NCBI GenBank assembly: GCA_007026445.1
Contig: VDMD01000035.1
Span: forward strand, 246,014-310,013
Direction of reading: 5' to 3'
DNA: 64,000 nucleotides
Source of the DNA: Schizophyllum amplum
Taxonomy: Eukaryota; Basidiomycota; Agaricomycetes; Agaricales; Schizophyllaceae
A program made the translations under genes and the position numbers. Numbering within the stretch: position 1 is the first letter of the stretch; each line of letters opens with the position of its first letter. Below are positions 1 through 11,529 of this stretch, one piece after another. The notes beneath the pieces were generated by a model. That model ran no database searches. It was not told the DNA's origin and saw only the letters and a program-made list of their open reading frames with translations.

Positions 1-229
1 AAGTTCAACGCACGTAGCGATGTGCCTATCGCGCAATGCGAGATCGTTGGCCTTGGCGATGACATCGATGCAGGCGTATGTAGGCGTGCAGAGGCGTCGG
101 CGCTCGACACCAGGTCTCCGCTCGACCGCTCCGCTCGACCGCTCCACGACGGCCGCCGACTGCATAGACAGAACGAAGCCGCCCAAAGGCAACCTCGAAG
201 GACGAACAACGCACGAGTCCCCGCCGTGC

Positions 230-1625
230 CACAAGTCCCCTCCATTCCCCTCCTCCTCCCTCTTCTCCTCTCTCCCCACCATTCCCCTTCTCCTTCGTCC
301 CTCCCCCCTCTCCCTTCTCCTTACCTCCCATCCCTCCTCTCCCCCTTCTGACCTCCCCTCGCTCCTCCTTTCATCCCGCTCGCTTCTCCGTACCTCCCTC
401 CCTCGTCCTTACCTCTCCCTCCCTCCTCCCTTGTCTCCTCCTCCACCGCTCGTCTCGTCTCTACCTCCCCCTCCCTCCTCCCTCCCTTCGCGCGACCAGT
501 AATCAGAAAACACACATATATTGGGCAATACATGAGCTACACCTATGTGCTAGAAGATCCCTCGCCTTTGCAAGTTCCCCTTCACCTCCCGAGAACGCCC
601 CTCCGCGCTCGCAAATGCGCCCCTTTCGCTCTGAAAAACACCCTTACCTTCGCATTGCCCTTCCTCACCCTCAAAGTCGCCTTGCGTGACTCTACATGCA
701 TCCCCCTTCCGCAAAAAAATGAGGCCCCTCACCTCCGGAGATCCCCCTCCCCTCGCGCATATTGTAGCTTCGAATGCACCCCTCCCCCGCTTGCGTGACT
801 CTACATGCATCCCCCTTCCGCAAAAAAATGAGGCCCCTCACCTCCGGAGATCCCCCTCCCCTCGCGCATATTGTAGCTTCGAATGCACCCCTCCCCCGCT
901 CGCGTGATCACCACCCCTTCGCGTTCAAACGACCCCCTCCGCCTCCAAAACAAGGCCCCTTCCAACCAGCCCTCGCCATCCCTTGCTCACCTTCACATAC
1001 ATCCCCCTTTCGCGAAAAACAAGGCCCCTCACCGCAGACCCCCCTCCCCTCATCCGAATGTACCCCTCCCCCCGCTGGCGTGAAAACTACCCCCTTCGTT
1101 CTCACACACCACCCCCTCCATCTCGAAAAAACGTCCTCGCATACCCCCTCCCGCCCTCAATAACATCACTCCCCTCCCAACCTCGCAGCCCCCTGCCTTG
1201 CCTCTACATGCGTGCCCCTCTCGCGAAAATACAAGGCCCCTCACCTTCCCAGACCCCCTCCCCTTGCGTAAACTCGATAGCACCGCCGCCTCCATCTCCC
1301 ACCCCCTCCTCCACCTCGAAAAAGCGCCCCCTCCGCCCTCGTATACTCGCCCCCCCCCGCCCTTGTATACTCCCCCCTCCGCCCTCGCATATCCCCCTCC
1401 GCCGACGCAAAACCCCCTCCGTCGTCTCACCCTCCCATCATCAGGCCCTCCCATCATCAGGCCCTCCCATCATCAGGCCCTCTCGCCGTCTTGCCCTCCA
1501 ACCCGTCGCCAATCGCCCTCCCCTCCCACCGTCTAGCTTCCCTCCCGTCATCTCCGCACCCTCCCCCCACCCTCCCTTCGTCGTCTCGCTCTCGTCATCA
1601 AGCCTCCCGCCTCCCGCCTCCCGCC
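230..1625. repeat. C/T-rich tract followed by C-rich degenerate short repeats (unit 1)
   Basis: From 230 to 500 the plus strand is almost pure pyrimidine, in CCTCC/CTTCTCC runs. From 550 to 1620 it is dominated by CCCCTCCC blocks alternating with words such as CTCGAAAAA and CATATCCC. A 16-bp unit (CATCATCAGGCCCTCC) is repeated three times near 1431-1482. Long ORFs here are compositional artefacts made of Pro/Ser/Leu or Gly/Arg/Glu. Strand asymmetry this strong could form triplex or i-motif structures. That is inference only. Confidence 0.8.
682..899. repeat. 109-bp direct duplication, unit 1 only
   Basis: The segment starting TTGCGTGACTCTACATGCAT at 682 is repeated starting at 791 with near identity. 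Unit 2 has a single copy (around 12746). The duplication therefore most likely arose after the two 12-kb units separated. Confidence 0.85.
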
Positions 1626-1789
1626 GTTCCACACCCAGCGATGCAGGACGACCATCTACAAAGATGATCAGCGCACCTCGGGAAGACTACGGATAATAAC
1701 GCTACCTGGATTGGCAGGTAACTGGCGGCGACTACATATATATCATGACCGGCGGGGCGCTCGTCCGGCGCGGGAGCATCACGACGGCA

Positions 1790-1960
1790 AGGGGCCGGGG
1801 TCCAAGACGGGGGCGGAGGCGTCGAGGAGGGCGAGGGCGGAGGCGCGAACGAGTGGGGCGGAGGCGTGGACTGAGGCGGAGGCGCGAACGAGGACTGGGG
1901 CGGAGGCGTGGACTGAGGCGGAGGCGTGAACGAGGGCGGAGGAGTAGGACGAGGGCGGAA
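1790..1960. repeat. G-rich minisatellite, unit 1
   Basis: Variants of GCGTGGACTGAGGCGGAG and GCGCGAACGAGGACTGGG alternate several times on the plus strand. The corresponding part of unit 2 (about 13700-13860) has different sequence, so the array expanded in unit 1 or was lost from unit 2. ORFs made of Glu-Ala or Arg repeats across it are not believed. Confidence 0.6.
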
Positions 1961-2286
1961 GCGACAACGAGTGCGGGGGCGGGCGACGGGCATGGCGATG
2001 TCGACAGTACCTGAAGCGATAATCAACATGTGCAGCGCGAGCGAGGCAAAGAGGACGTACTTGAGGGGTTGCCGAGCGTCGTCGGTATGAGCCACCGGGT
2101 CGACACCGTCCATCGCGCGTCGGCAGCATCATTAACGCATCCGGCGACAATAACACGTCGGCGGCGTACATAACGCGTCACCTCCGTCCCTGAAATCTAT
2201 CCAACGTGTTCAGTATAGACATAAGTAGAGAACAATGGAAAGCACTCACCGTCGCGAGATATGTCAACTACCACGGCATAGACCTG

Positions 2287-2347
2287 CAATATGCAGTCTA
2301 CCCGCAATATGCAGTCTACCCGCAATATGCAGTCTACCTGCAATACG
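2287..2347. repeat. 18-bp tandem repeat, three copies plus a partial (unit 1)
   Basis: CAATATGCAGTCTACCCG is repeated at 2287, 2305 and 2323, followed by a degenerate partial copy. Unit 2 has two copies at 14153 and 14171. Confidence 0.85.
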
Positions 2348-2480
2348 GGATGCAAACATAACCTAAGAAACAAGCCAGTTAGTACAACGGCCTAGGTATA
2401 TATAATAAACACGACGTACCGACAAGCAGGTCGTCGAGAGCGTGAATCAAGTCACAAGTCGCTGAGGCGAATGTGATTGG

Positions 2481-2900
2481 GTGTTTGCAAAGTTGATGTG
2501 CGGTGGTGAGGGTAGGAGACGTCAAGGAACGCCGCGAGGTAGAGCAAAGGCGGCCTAGGAAATTCGAAGGTCCTGGAAGGTTAGAGTCAGGACGACGGTC
2601 GAAGGGAGCGCCACAGATTGTACTCGCTGATCGCATCTGAGCGGTGAAGGGGGATGCGTGCCGTGTGTTTGCAAAGTTGATGTGCGATGGTTGGGACAGA
2701 AGACGTGAAGGAAAGCCGCGAGGAAGAGCAAAGGCAGCATAAAAAAGTAGAAGGTCCTGTAAGCTCACAGTCAGGACGACAGTCAAAGGGAGCACTATGA
2801 GGACCACTCACCAAATGTCTAGTACTTATGGGTAAGGCGTGCCGGGTGTTTGCAAAGTTGATGTGCGGGAATGACGAGGGCCTGCGCGACGTCCGAGGCC
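2481..2900. repeat. Three ~183-bp imperfect tandem repeats (unit 1)
   Basis: Each copy starts with GTGTTTGCAAAGTTGATGTG, at 2481, 2665 and 2846, giving periods of 184 and 181 bp. The minus strand of each gives a similar hydrophobic Leu-rich translation, but frames are broken and no start or splice pattern is convincing. It could be a repeated relic exon or a noncoding satellite. Confidence 0.75.
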
Positions 2901-5900
2901 GCGCGCGACGTCAAAGGCCGCGCAAAGACAACCGCGAAGGCGAAGCAATCCTGGAATATGGGATCAGAAAACAACACGTCAACGTGGGAAGGACGCAATA
3001 CGCACCTCAATGAACTGCAGACACCGTCGAACTCCCGCGGCCGTGAGGTATCTGTAAAACAGGCGGTCAAAAAACAATGAAATACGAAGGGAGCAGACGC
3101 AATACGCACTACACATTTCTCTGCCGGCCCACCTGCGAATGACGAAGGCCTGCAACAGCAACAGCAAAATGAGTAACCAGAGCACAGCGTCAACGACCCG
3201 CGGACTCACTCTGCACAGTCGAACAGACGGGTGGAGGTCGAGGCGACGAGAGCGTGCCGACGACGAGAGCGAGACGAAGGTGACACGGGGGAAGTCGATG
3301 ACGGGAAGAAGCAGGGATGCTGCCTCCATCACCCGCTCCCTCCGACTCTTATACACCGCCAATAAGCTTTCCAACCTCCTTGAAACGCACGTAAGCGGCT
3401 ACCGAGGGGTCAGCGGCAACCGAGCAGTCCCCCGAGAATCGGGGGTCGAGATCGACTTACGAAAGGGCGGAAGATTCGGTGGCGCAGCACGGCTGCCTGC
3501 TTTCAGGAGGTTGGTTTTCGAACATTGAACGCGCGCCCGTTTCCCTGGGTCGCCTGCGGTGTGCCATCGTCGACGCGTGTCCGTTGAGCGCGGGGGATAA
3601 TACTGTAAATCCGCGGGGAAGGGCTGGCGACATGAACTTTGTGTCAAGGGCCCTCCCGCATTCGAGTCGCTTTGCGCTGTTCCAGATAAATTCCGCGTTC
3701 AGTAAAGCTTCACAGATCGATATCATTACGCACCCTAGCTCGGATCTGATGCGTCGCGCCGCCTGGCGCCCGGGATATCGGTCCAGAAAAATCGAGGTGA
3801 ACGTTGAAGGGAAGCACGTAAGGCAAGTTTCCCCATCGGGAATCCCTTGTTGTTGAACTAGGCATCGCCGTTGAACGCGCCTCCACAGCGTCTCCCGCCG
3901 CCGTGCTCGCACTCAGCTTATGTAAAAGCATGCTCGGGCGCATCGGAGACACGTGTATCCGTGAGGAATTCAGGCTGCCTGCGGGCTGTGAGTTGCCGTG
4001 AATGAGCTGGGAAGTGAAAACGAACTTCATGGCGAGGGTGCGAGGGCAGCGCGGTCTCTCTCGTGTCGGGTCGGTGATACGGGGACCCGAGTAGGCTAGC
4101 GTTGTACGATCCGAGCAAGCGGCGAGAGCGGAAATGGACGCCAGCAGGATGGAAGATTCGGCGCGTCGACAGCATGTATGCGCGATGGCGCGTGTGCAGT
4201 GTGCGGCTGTCGGCGGTCGGCGTCAGATCGTCAAAAGCTTTGAACCTCCTGAATGAGTCATATGCGTTTCAGGAAGACCGATGGGTGGATGATTGGGAGG
4301 TCGGCGAGGTAGGGGACGACGAGGAGAGGGTGGTGCACTGTGCATTGTACAGAGCGGAGACGCGCTCAGTACTTCGTATACAGAGTACCACGTATGTCAT
4401 AAGCAGCGTGTGGTACAAATATCGGTCGCCCGAGACGAGACGCCCTTGGTACGAGCGGGGCGAAAATGACGCCACATAATAAAGTCGACGCCCTTCGCGT
4501 CGTAGCGCTCGCAGCCGGTTGCGGAAAGAGATACAGCATGGCGAGACGCCGCCAATTTCGCCTGTGCATTCAGTTTTCGGTGAGTGATATTTCCAGGGGG
4601 TATGTCAGCTTACGACGGTGAAGACATCGAGTTCCGCACTCAAACATCCTCGACCTCCCGGAACGATAAGACAGAACATTGATCTCGCCCATCGGTGCAG
4701 CGTGCCCGAGTTCTGAAGCGAGATGATGTCGAATAAACATCCACGCGACCCATCGCGGCGCTTGGCGAGAACGCGGTCGCGCTCCGGAAGGTGGAGAGGC
4801 GCGTTTTGGCGTGCGGCGTGAATGTTCTTGAACTTCCAGCGGATCCAGGCTGGTGGCGGCGTACTGGAGTTAGAGGTAGAGATCGAGGAAGTTTGCGAAC
4901 CGAACAGCGTTTTGTCCGAGGCGGCGGAGGCGCACGATGGGTGGGATGGACATGGATGATTGTGACAAGTTGAACTTCGGCGCGTCGGACCGGCTGCGAC
5001 GATCATTATACATCTTGTTCCCGCCCCTCATCATCGCCGAGGACGACGTTCACGTCGACCTCGACCTTCCATTCTCACCGGGAACTCAATAATCATCTCT
5101 GACTCGCCTGATATACTGTGATGATTCTGTAAAGAGTGCTGCCCACCATCAAGTTGACGAGTGGCGCGCGCACTCGTCGAGCTCACCCGAACAGCACCTC
5201 AAGTCCGAAGACCGTGCTGATCGGCTACGTACTTGAAGGCTATCTAGGCTACCGACCCGCCGGCCCTGATCAACGGTCTGAGGACGTCATGCGTCTGAAT
5301 ATGGTAGCCCTTGTTCAACCTGCCGAGGTGGCGCGCACAGCGCCCATCGCCGCGCAACCTTCGACGTACCGTCTACAGAGCCTCGGCAGCATCACGATTC
5401 CCGCGAGAACAGTGACGTCTGTAGGACATGCGCGGGATGGACAGCGACGCGAGTTGAGTGGAATACTTGAAGTTCAATGTTGATGAACTGTGCAGGAACA
5501 GTAACGGATGAGAACAGCATTCACGGCACCATCTCGTGCTTCCGTTCTATCAGCGACGTCAACGTATTCGGCTCACGAGATGAAGAGTCGGCGGCGGAAG
5601 TGCACGAGCGAGATGCGCAAGAACGGAAGATTCAGGAGGTTGGAATTGTGAGTGCTGAACTTCCCTCTGCGAGCAAAGTCGGGTTGCATCGCTGCGCTGC
5701 TGTCACTGATGGTGGCGCGAAATAACGCGGACGTAGTGTGATAATGTATATCAGGCTGCGCGCGCGTTTCACTGACGCCCGGGGATGGAAGATTCGGGGT
5801 GACAGGCGAGCGGGCAGGTGGGGGAAAGGTCTGGCGGGCAGGTCGAGCGAGAGAGTCCGCATCGAAAGTCTCATTGCCACCCCATTCCGCTGTGCTGATT

Positions 5901-6600
5901 TCAACGAGCTGCGCTCTACATAATATGGCACGTTATAGGACGGGCGAGAGGACAATGCTTTGCTCGCAGTGTAACTCAGTTCACCTAGTGAACTCATGCA
6001 GCCAGCAATCAACCAATCGCATACATCCGCGCATCGCTTCCGATTAGGTACTCATCTTCCGTACGTCAAACTTCCGAGGAGCTGCTCAGGAAGTTGGCAA
6101 AGCGTGTGCACATGCCGCTGACGGGAAGAATTTCTGCGCGCGTTAGTTGCGCCCCGGCAGCGATGTTGTGCCAAGTTCAGCCGATCCAGTCCTGCGGCCG
6201 CGCTCTAGATTTCAATGAAGTGTCTGTCGGTTGAGCAGAGCCGAATAGTAGCTGTTGGCAGAGAGGAGAGCGCGCGCTGAGCGTGGGGGAGGGTGGACGA
6301 TTCCCAACAAGTTCAACTTCGGCGCCCGGACCGACCGCCGTGTCCATTGTTCTGCTTGCTCCCGACCGCCACGAGCGTTCGCGCGACTTTGCCAAATGTC
6401 GCGAGTCGTCTCGCCCAACTCAGTGCTGATCTCTCAGCCGTTTGTGGCTCTCATTCTGCGGCGCGCATGGCAGAATATCCGAACGTCTCCGCTGGATGGC
6501 GCGGCGGGCGCTTAATCCGCGGCCGAGTAACGATACCATTGTTGACGATCGGGTCGTCGAGATCTGCCACGCACGAGGGTAAGTATCTTGCTCGGCTCCC
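2901..6600. other. Unit 1 stretch without a supportable gene
   Basis: Many overlapping ORFs of 60-150 codons exist on both strands, but none has a convincing exon structure and unit 2 breaks them by indels. Short words recur inside the stretch. GGAAGATTCGG is seen near 3470, 4150 and 5785, and AACTTCGGCGC near 4975 and 6315, pointing to old internal duplications. The matching part of unit 2 (about 14740-18520) gives the same picture. Confidence 0.6.
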
Positions 6601-6617
6601 TCTAGCTCCGACACCAG

Positions 6618-6624
6618 TATATAT
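6618..6624 (+). promoter_or_regulatory. TATA-like box before the unit 1 relic gene
   Basis: TATATAT lies about 37 bp before the ATG at 6661, with a CT-rich leader ending CAACCATCATG between them. The arrangement is kept in unit 2 (TATA at 18523-18529, ATG at 18566). It resembles compact basidiomycete promoters. Confidence 0.5.
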
Positions 6625-6660
6625 GCCGCCCCGCAACGAACTTTTCTCTTTTCAACCATC

Positions 6661-9275
6661 ATGTCCCCTTCCTCCCCGATGCGCCCGCCGTTCGTATCAT
6701 CCTCCTCCCTTCGCCGCCGCCGTCGTCGACGACGACTACAGCAGCCCTCGTGGATGATAGGTGAGTAGAACCTGATACGTGCTCTCTCTCTGTCGACTTA
6801 CACATTCCCAGGCTATGCTCGACAATGCGGGCGGTAGCGACTTCGCGTTGTCGCCTCTCGGTGGGGCGCCACATATCACTCGCAGTGTACCCTGTGTCTC
6901 GGAGATGACGTTGTATACCTCGACACCGTGTCCCCAAGACATGGACGGCGAATAGCGCCCGCCACTCGGCGCTCTTCGTCCTTGCGACGTGGGAGGAATC
7001 TGGGTTTTTTTTTGGTGCGTTTTCCTTTGCAGTCTGACATAGAACGTAGGAACTGGGAAAGGAGGTCTCGGTCGCGGTCGACCGCACGCGTCACGGCCGC
7101 CGTTGCAAGATATACTATCGTCTTATAGTTCGGCAAGGTTTTCTCTTCGCGCTGTGGACTCTTCACTGACGTTTTGCTTAGGGGTCTCGACGACGGGGCG
7201 GCAGATGACGCCGCCCCCTGATGCGGGACGACGGAGACGACCGCGCGGCCGGAGGGCGCGCATGGGGCGGCGCGCAGCGCCGCCATTCTCTCCGGTGAGT
7301 TTCCTCAGTTAGTTCGCGGCACGCCTTCTGACTGACTCGACGGCTAGAAATCGGGCGGAGGGTCCTCTGCGACGGTGCAGACGTTTGCGCCGCCCGGGCG
7401 CCTGCTAGGACGCGGGACGAGGGGACGATCGCGCGGCCTTCCGCCGCGCATAGGGGCGGCGCGCAGCGCCGCCACTTTCTCTCAGTGAGTTACCCTCCGC
7501 TCCCTGCATTGTTTTTGTATTGACGTTTCGGTCAGGACCGTATCGGTGACGGCGCGGGAGTTAGCGATTTTGCCGTCGGACGACGAAAATGATCGCGGGC
7601 TGGAGGCCGCGCATAGGGCCGGCGTATAGCGCCCCCACTCAACTGGGGTCCTCGGTGAGTCATCATAATTGATCCTGTTAGTCTCCTCACTGATTCTGTT
7701 CAAGGTCTCGCGGGCCGCTGCCGTCGCGATTGTACTTCGAGGTCGTCGTCGGGACTCGAGCTTGTTATCAGTGCGTATTCACGTCTATCTCCTTATGCTT
7801 CGGTCACTCACCCTCATGTAGATCGCTTTGTCGACGTGTTCGTTATCAAGCGAGTGTAAGTCACATCGACAGCGGTCACGTCGAAGGCGCACTACACGAG
7901 GGGATCGTCTTCCAGAGGCGCGTCTCCTTCGGACGTGGCAAAGACCTCCCGGAGACGGGCAACTTTGGGTTCGGCATCCAGGAGCACAACGTAGAGCGCA
8001 TCCCCTAGGTTGTGAGTAAGACGGACATTGACGAAACTTCTGAGATGAACGTCCATTGAAGGAACTTTGAGCTTCGAAGCCGTCGAGCCTTCTGCTCGCG
8101 GTCAGTACGTGGACTCCTCTCTCTAGGCGATGAGTATACAGATCGCCGTCCGGCCAGCAAGGTGCGTGTCTTACAACGTTGTACTATGTCACATCGCTGA
8201 CTGGCCACCTCCGTAGGCGATGAGTATATGTATGGACGTCCCGCGAGCGACACGATCGACGGCGGACGATCGGGACACGCTCGACGCTGTTCATAACGTA
8301 CTCGATGTCGCAGTCACCGTCCTTCAAGATGAACTCTACGCCCCCAAGAACCTGCTCACGTTTGCCGACAGCCCTCCAATTGTGTTCATCGCTCTCTTCA
8401 GGCGAACCCTACGGCCCTGCGTCGCGGCCACCGTCGTTTGTCCAGGCGATGACTATATCTATTGCCGTCCGGCGAGCGAGGTAAGCCAGATTGTCGTATG
8501 CTATGATCTGTTGCTAACGTCTTGCTAGTATAAGCCGTCGACGGCGATTACTACTCACTCGCTTAGGCAATGAGTATATGTATCGTCGTCCGCCGAGCGT
8601 CGTGCTCGACGCATCAAGGCGCGCGGAGTGCTCGACGGTCCTCCAAGGCCTCGACGCCGTCACGAGGCAGTGCATCTGGGACTTCAGGCCCGCGTACGAG
8701 GCGGCGGCTTAGGCGATGAGTATATACATCGTCGTCCGGCGAGCAGCCCTTTGGTGAGTGTTTACTCATGGAGCATGATCCTGAGCTGACCGTCATTGTA
8801 GATGTAACGTTCGTGTACGAGGCCCCGGCTTTCCAGCAAGTGACTCCGTCCATGCCGATTGTGCCTCAGGACGGCGGGCTCGCCCTTCGCTTGCGTCTTT
8901 GCCGTACGCATCCGACCATCCCGCCAAGCGATGAAGCAACGTATCGCCGTCCGGCGAGCAGGGCGTGTCGCCCGGCGAGCAAGGTGCCGTTCTTGTGAGT
9001 GCGGCGCTCTATTCACTCGTATTCCGATGACGTTCTCAAGGCCGATGGCGATCTCGCGGCTCTGCTATCGACGTCGCCCTTCGACGTCGGGATCGTCGCC
9101 GCTCTCGGGGACATGCTCATGACGATCGAGGTCGACTCTGGGGGACGCTCTCGACGTGCTGAAGGCCTGTTGCGACTTTGGCGGTATGCTTAGGAGTCGG
9201 TGCGGGGCCGTTGCGAACGTGTTCGGGGACTTTGTGTCATGTATTTACACCAGGGCACTATCGCATTGCAGTTAG
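6661..9275 (+). pseudogene. Decayed multi-exon gene of unknown function (unit 1)
   Basis: A TATA box and CT-rich leader precede ATG 6661. Exon 1 ends at a clean GTGAGT donor, and its only length difference from unit 2 is a multiple of three. Downstream, many segments are bounded by AG and by GTGAGT, GTGCGT or GTAAGC like exons. Six of them share a word starting GCGATGAGTATA and ending GTCCGGCGAGC (8127, 8217, 8446, 8567, 8713, 8928). The last segment gives an open, Asp/Leu/Ala-rich helical C-terminus ending at TAG 9275. No continuous reading frame can be assembled: exon 2 meets an in-frame TAG in both units, and one exon has a TGA in unit 1 only. I do not recognise the family. It may be a relic, or a gene whose splicing I misread. 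Confidence 0.4.
7243..7474. repeat. Pairs of GC-rich hairpins in exon-like repeats (unit 1)
   Basis: Two tandem blocks each contain two adjacent palindromes. A GCGCGGCC...GCGC palindrome is at 7243-7261 and about 7431-7449. GGCGGCGC-GCA-GCGCCGCC is at 7266-7284 and 7456-7474. Each block is followed by a GTGAGT word. A weaker third block lies near 7575-7650. Confidence 0.75.
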
Positions 9276-9749
9276 AGTAGGGCAATGCTGTAACGTCGAG
9301 TAGCTCAGGAATACAACGATTTGAAGACTTTACGATGACTTGAAGTGAGATCTATACAATGAAGTTGAACTCGTCGAACTTGCGTGACCGCGGGAGGCTT
9401 GGCGCGGGGATGAGAGGGCGCGGGAACTCGGGCATGAAAGGCACAAAGGCAATTGTATTCGGTTACCTACGACTACCTACGCCACCAAACAACTCGACCT
9501 AGAGGACTGGCCTCCCTCCCGCACAGGACGACTGCTTTCCTTCGCACGAGCGCGCCCCCGCTTTCGCGACGTCGATAGCTGCAGAAACAAGGTGAGTGTA
9601 GCCAGGACGAAGGCTCGTACCCCGCTCTCCTCCGCCCGTACTCGGCTGCCCTTCGCACAAACTCGCGCTATCCCTTGAGACGCGTGCACCCTCGCAGTCC
9701 CGCACTCGTCGCGACCGAGTAGGCGGGGAGCGGCCGGCAGGGCGAGGAG
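9276..9749. other. Unit 1 spacer, no gene seen
   Basis: There is AT-balanced sequence up to about 9450. A C-rich stretch follows, whose minus-strand ORFs (Arg/Gly/Glu-rich) are shadows of composition. The same spacer occupies about 21114-21587 in unit 2 with high identity. Confidence 0.5.
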
Positions 9750-9757
9750 TATAAAAA
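9750..9757 (+). promoter_or_regulatory. TATA box (unit 1); identical at 21588-21595 in unit 2
   Basis: TATAAAAA is followed by a long C/T-rich leader and then ATG at 9857, which opens a reading frame of only about 50 codons (Gly/Ser/His-rich, unrecognised). The promoter is better supported than the product. It may be the detached front of a lost gene. Confidence 0.45.
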
Positions 9758-10020
9758 CCCCTCCCACCTTGCCCTTCCCTTCACCATCCCTCCCCCCCTC
9801 TCGCCTTGCCGTCGCGCTGTCGCGCCGTCGCGCCATCGCGTCTTCGTCCTGCCGCCATGCTGCTTGCCGTCACGCCGCAGTTCTACTGGAGGAGCCATGC
9901 TGGTTGGGGTTCTGCTGGAGGGGGTCATGCTGTTGGTATGCCGGGGCTATGTTCGTCGAGGACTCACTCGTCGAGGGTATGCCCCGGCCTCGTCTCGTCC
10001 CGTACCTACTCGTAGTTGTC

Positions 10021-10076
10021 GTGGCACGCCCCCGGACATGGACCCCTGTAGGGGGAACCCATGTCCGGGGGCCCAC
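10021..10076. repeat. Long perfect hairpin with a nested palindrome (unit 1)
   Basis: GCCCCCGGACATGG pairs with CCATGTCCGGGGGC, and the loop itself contains CCCCTGTAGGGG. Outer GTGG and CCAC can extend the stem after small bulges. It lies just beyond the broken end of the minus-strand bestrophin fragment. Confidence 0.85.
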
Positions 10077-10228
10077 AAAAGGAGGGATGGGCGCTAGACA
10101 CCTATCAAAATTCATGCCGGTTCACCGCCCTACAACATCACGTGAGCACGACGAGGAAAACGAAAAGATATGGGCGGCTCAATAGCCTGCGGAGCCGTTA
10201 GTCCGGGGTTCAAGACAATAGAGCAGAC

Positions 10229-11529
10229 TCACTCCAGCGGCAAGTTATGCGACACGGTGCTGTTGATCATCCGTGCACGCAGCTTCGCCGCCTTCTTCCC
10301 CTTCAGCGACCGCCCGCGCTCCGTCAGGCACTTCACCAGCAACGAGAACGGGAAAAGGTCCAGAATGTAGAATTTGGGCGGCATGCTCGCCGGGAACAGG
10401 AACTGCTCCTCCGACGGCGCGAGCACCGTGCGTTCCTTCTCGGAGGTATCGTCTGTCTCCTTTGACTCCTTCTCCTTCCTCAGCTCCTTCTCTTTCAGCT
10501 CCCTCTTCTCCCTAACCTCCTTGTGGTCGTCCTTTTCGCCGCCGAAGCCGATGTTCTCGAGCACGGCGGTCAGCCGGCGCTTCGGCATCGGGGTTGTGAC
10601 CGGCGAGGGTAGGCCGCCGCGCTGGGGGATCCGGCCGCGCGTGCTGGACGCGTTTGAGGTGCGCCGATGGTACGCTTGGGCAGCGGACGCGTTGGACGAG
10701 CGACGTTGCGGCTGCCCGTGGCCGTTCTCTCCCGATGGCTCCGGGATACCGGTGAGGTCCGGGTCCGCTGCGATACCGGAGGGCAGCGCGTAAGCGGGAA
10801 GGAACTTGACGAGGTAGTACAGATCCCTATGATCGATGTTAGCCGGGTGGCGCAGCAATACATCTGTATCGGCTCACGTGTAGAAGATACCGTCTGCAAG
10901 TCATGTTAGGTTGCGTATGTCCACAGGTGATGAGGTGAACGCACCTTCTCCGCGCAGATAATGCTTAACCGCGACAGCATACGCCTCGAGAAGGTTGATG
11001 GCCGTCTTCTTTTCGATCATGGCGCGCGCCCGATCTTCAGGGTTCTCCGGATCTGTGCAGAATGAGAAAGTGTCTGTAATCGCGAGGTTAGGAGACGTAC
11101 TGGGCACATGGAACCATATCGTCCGCGCGAACGTCCGGTTCGCTAGGATGATCTGCGACCAAAGGCGCCGGCCTTCGTTGTACCGCTCGAACGACGAGGT
11201 GGTCCGATACGAGATGATGAAACCGAGCACGGTACCGACGCTGCAGAGCTGGATCAGCGAAAGTGATGAAGGGGGAACGTGCAGGCCGCTTACACGGTGA
11301 GAAGAGTGGACTGGATCCATATGCCGTAGTCGTTGTGGTTGAGTACGGTGATGAGGGTCGCCCAGGCGGAGAAGAAGATGAGGATGTGCCAGCAGCGGAA
11401 CAGAGCTGTGGCGAGGACGGCATTGATGAAGGACGCGCCGGGGCGGCGACGGGCAGCGACTCTGGAGGGTTGTGAATCAGCATCCTGTGTGGTATCTTGT
11501 GAGCCTGGCATCACTCACGGATCGGCCAT
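10229..11529 (-). pseudogene. 3'-truncated bestrophin-family anion channel gene (unit 1)
   Basis: Six in-phase exons can be spliced by hand: 11519-11529, 11294-11461, 11101-11240, 10945-11052, 10878-10893 and 10233-10826. The product begins MADP, has a membrane segment around FRCWHILIFFSAWATL, the family signature SFERYNEGRRLWSQ, and YLRGEDGIFYTDLYYLVKFL. A Ser/Arg/Lys/Glu-rich insert follows, then the FYILDLFPFSLL segment. It ends at NLPLE, exactly at a GTGAGT donor. Bestrophin-family proteins then need further membrane helices and a conserved C-terminal region, which are absent. Beyond the donor lies unrelated DNA and the hairpin at 10021. The fragment is open but lacks roughly its C-terminal third, so a working chloride channel is not expected. 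Confidence 0.8.

Noticed and set aside
983..1696. 237-codon plus-strand ORF and overlapping ORFs on both strands in the C-rich tract; likewise 327 codons at 12750-13733
   Set aside because: They consist of Pro/Ser/Leu or Gly/Glu/Arg runs imposed by CCCCTCCC repeats, are interrupted differently in the two units and have no start or splice context.
1598..2171. Minus-strand Pro-rich ORF with PPPxSTPPP repeats resembling a cell-wall or extensin-like protein
   Set aside because: It is the reverse of the G-rich minisatellite at 1790-1960, which is absent from unit 2. No signal peptide.
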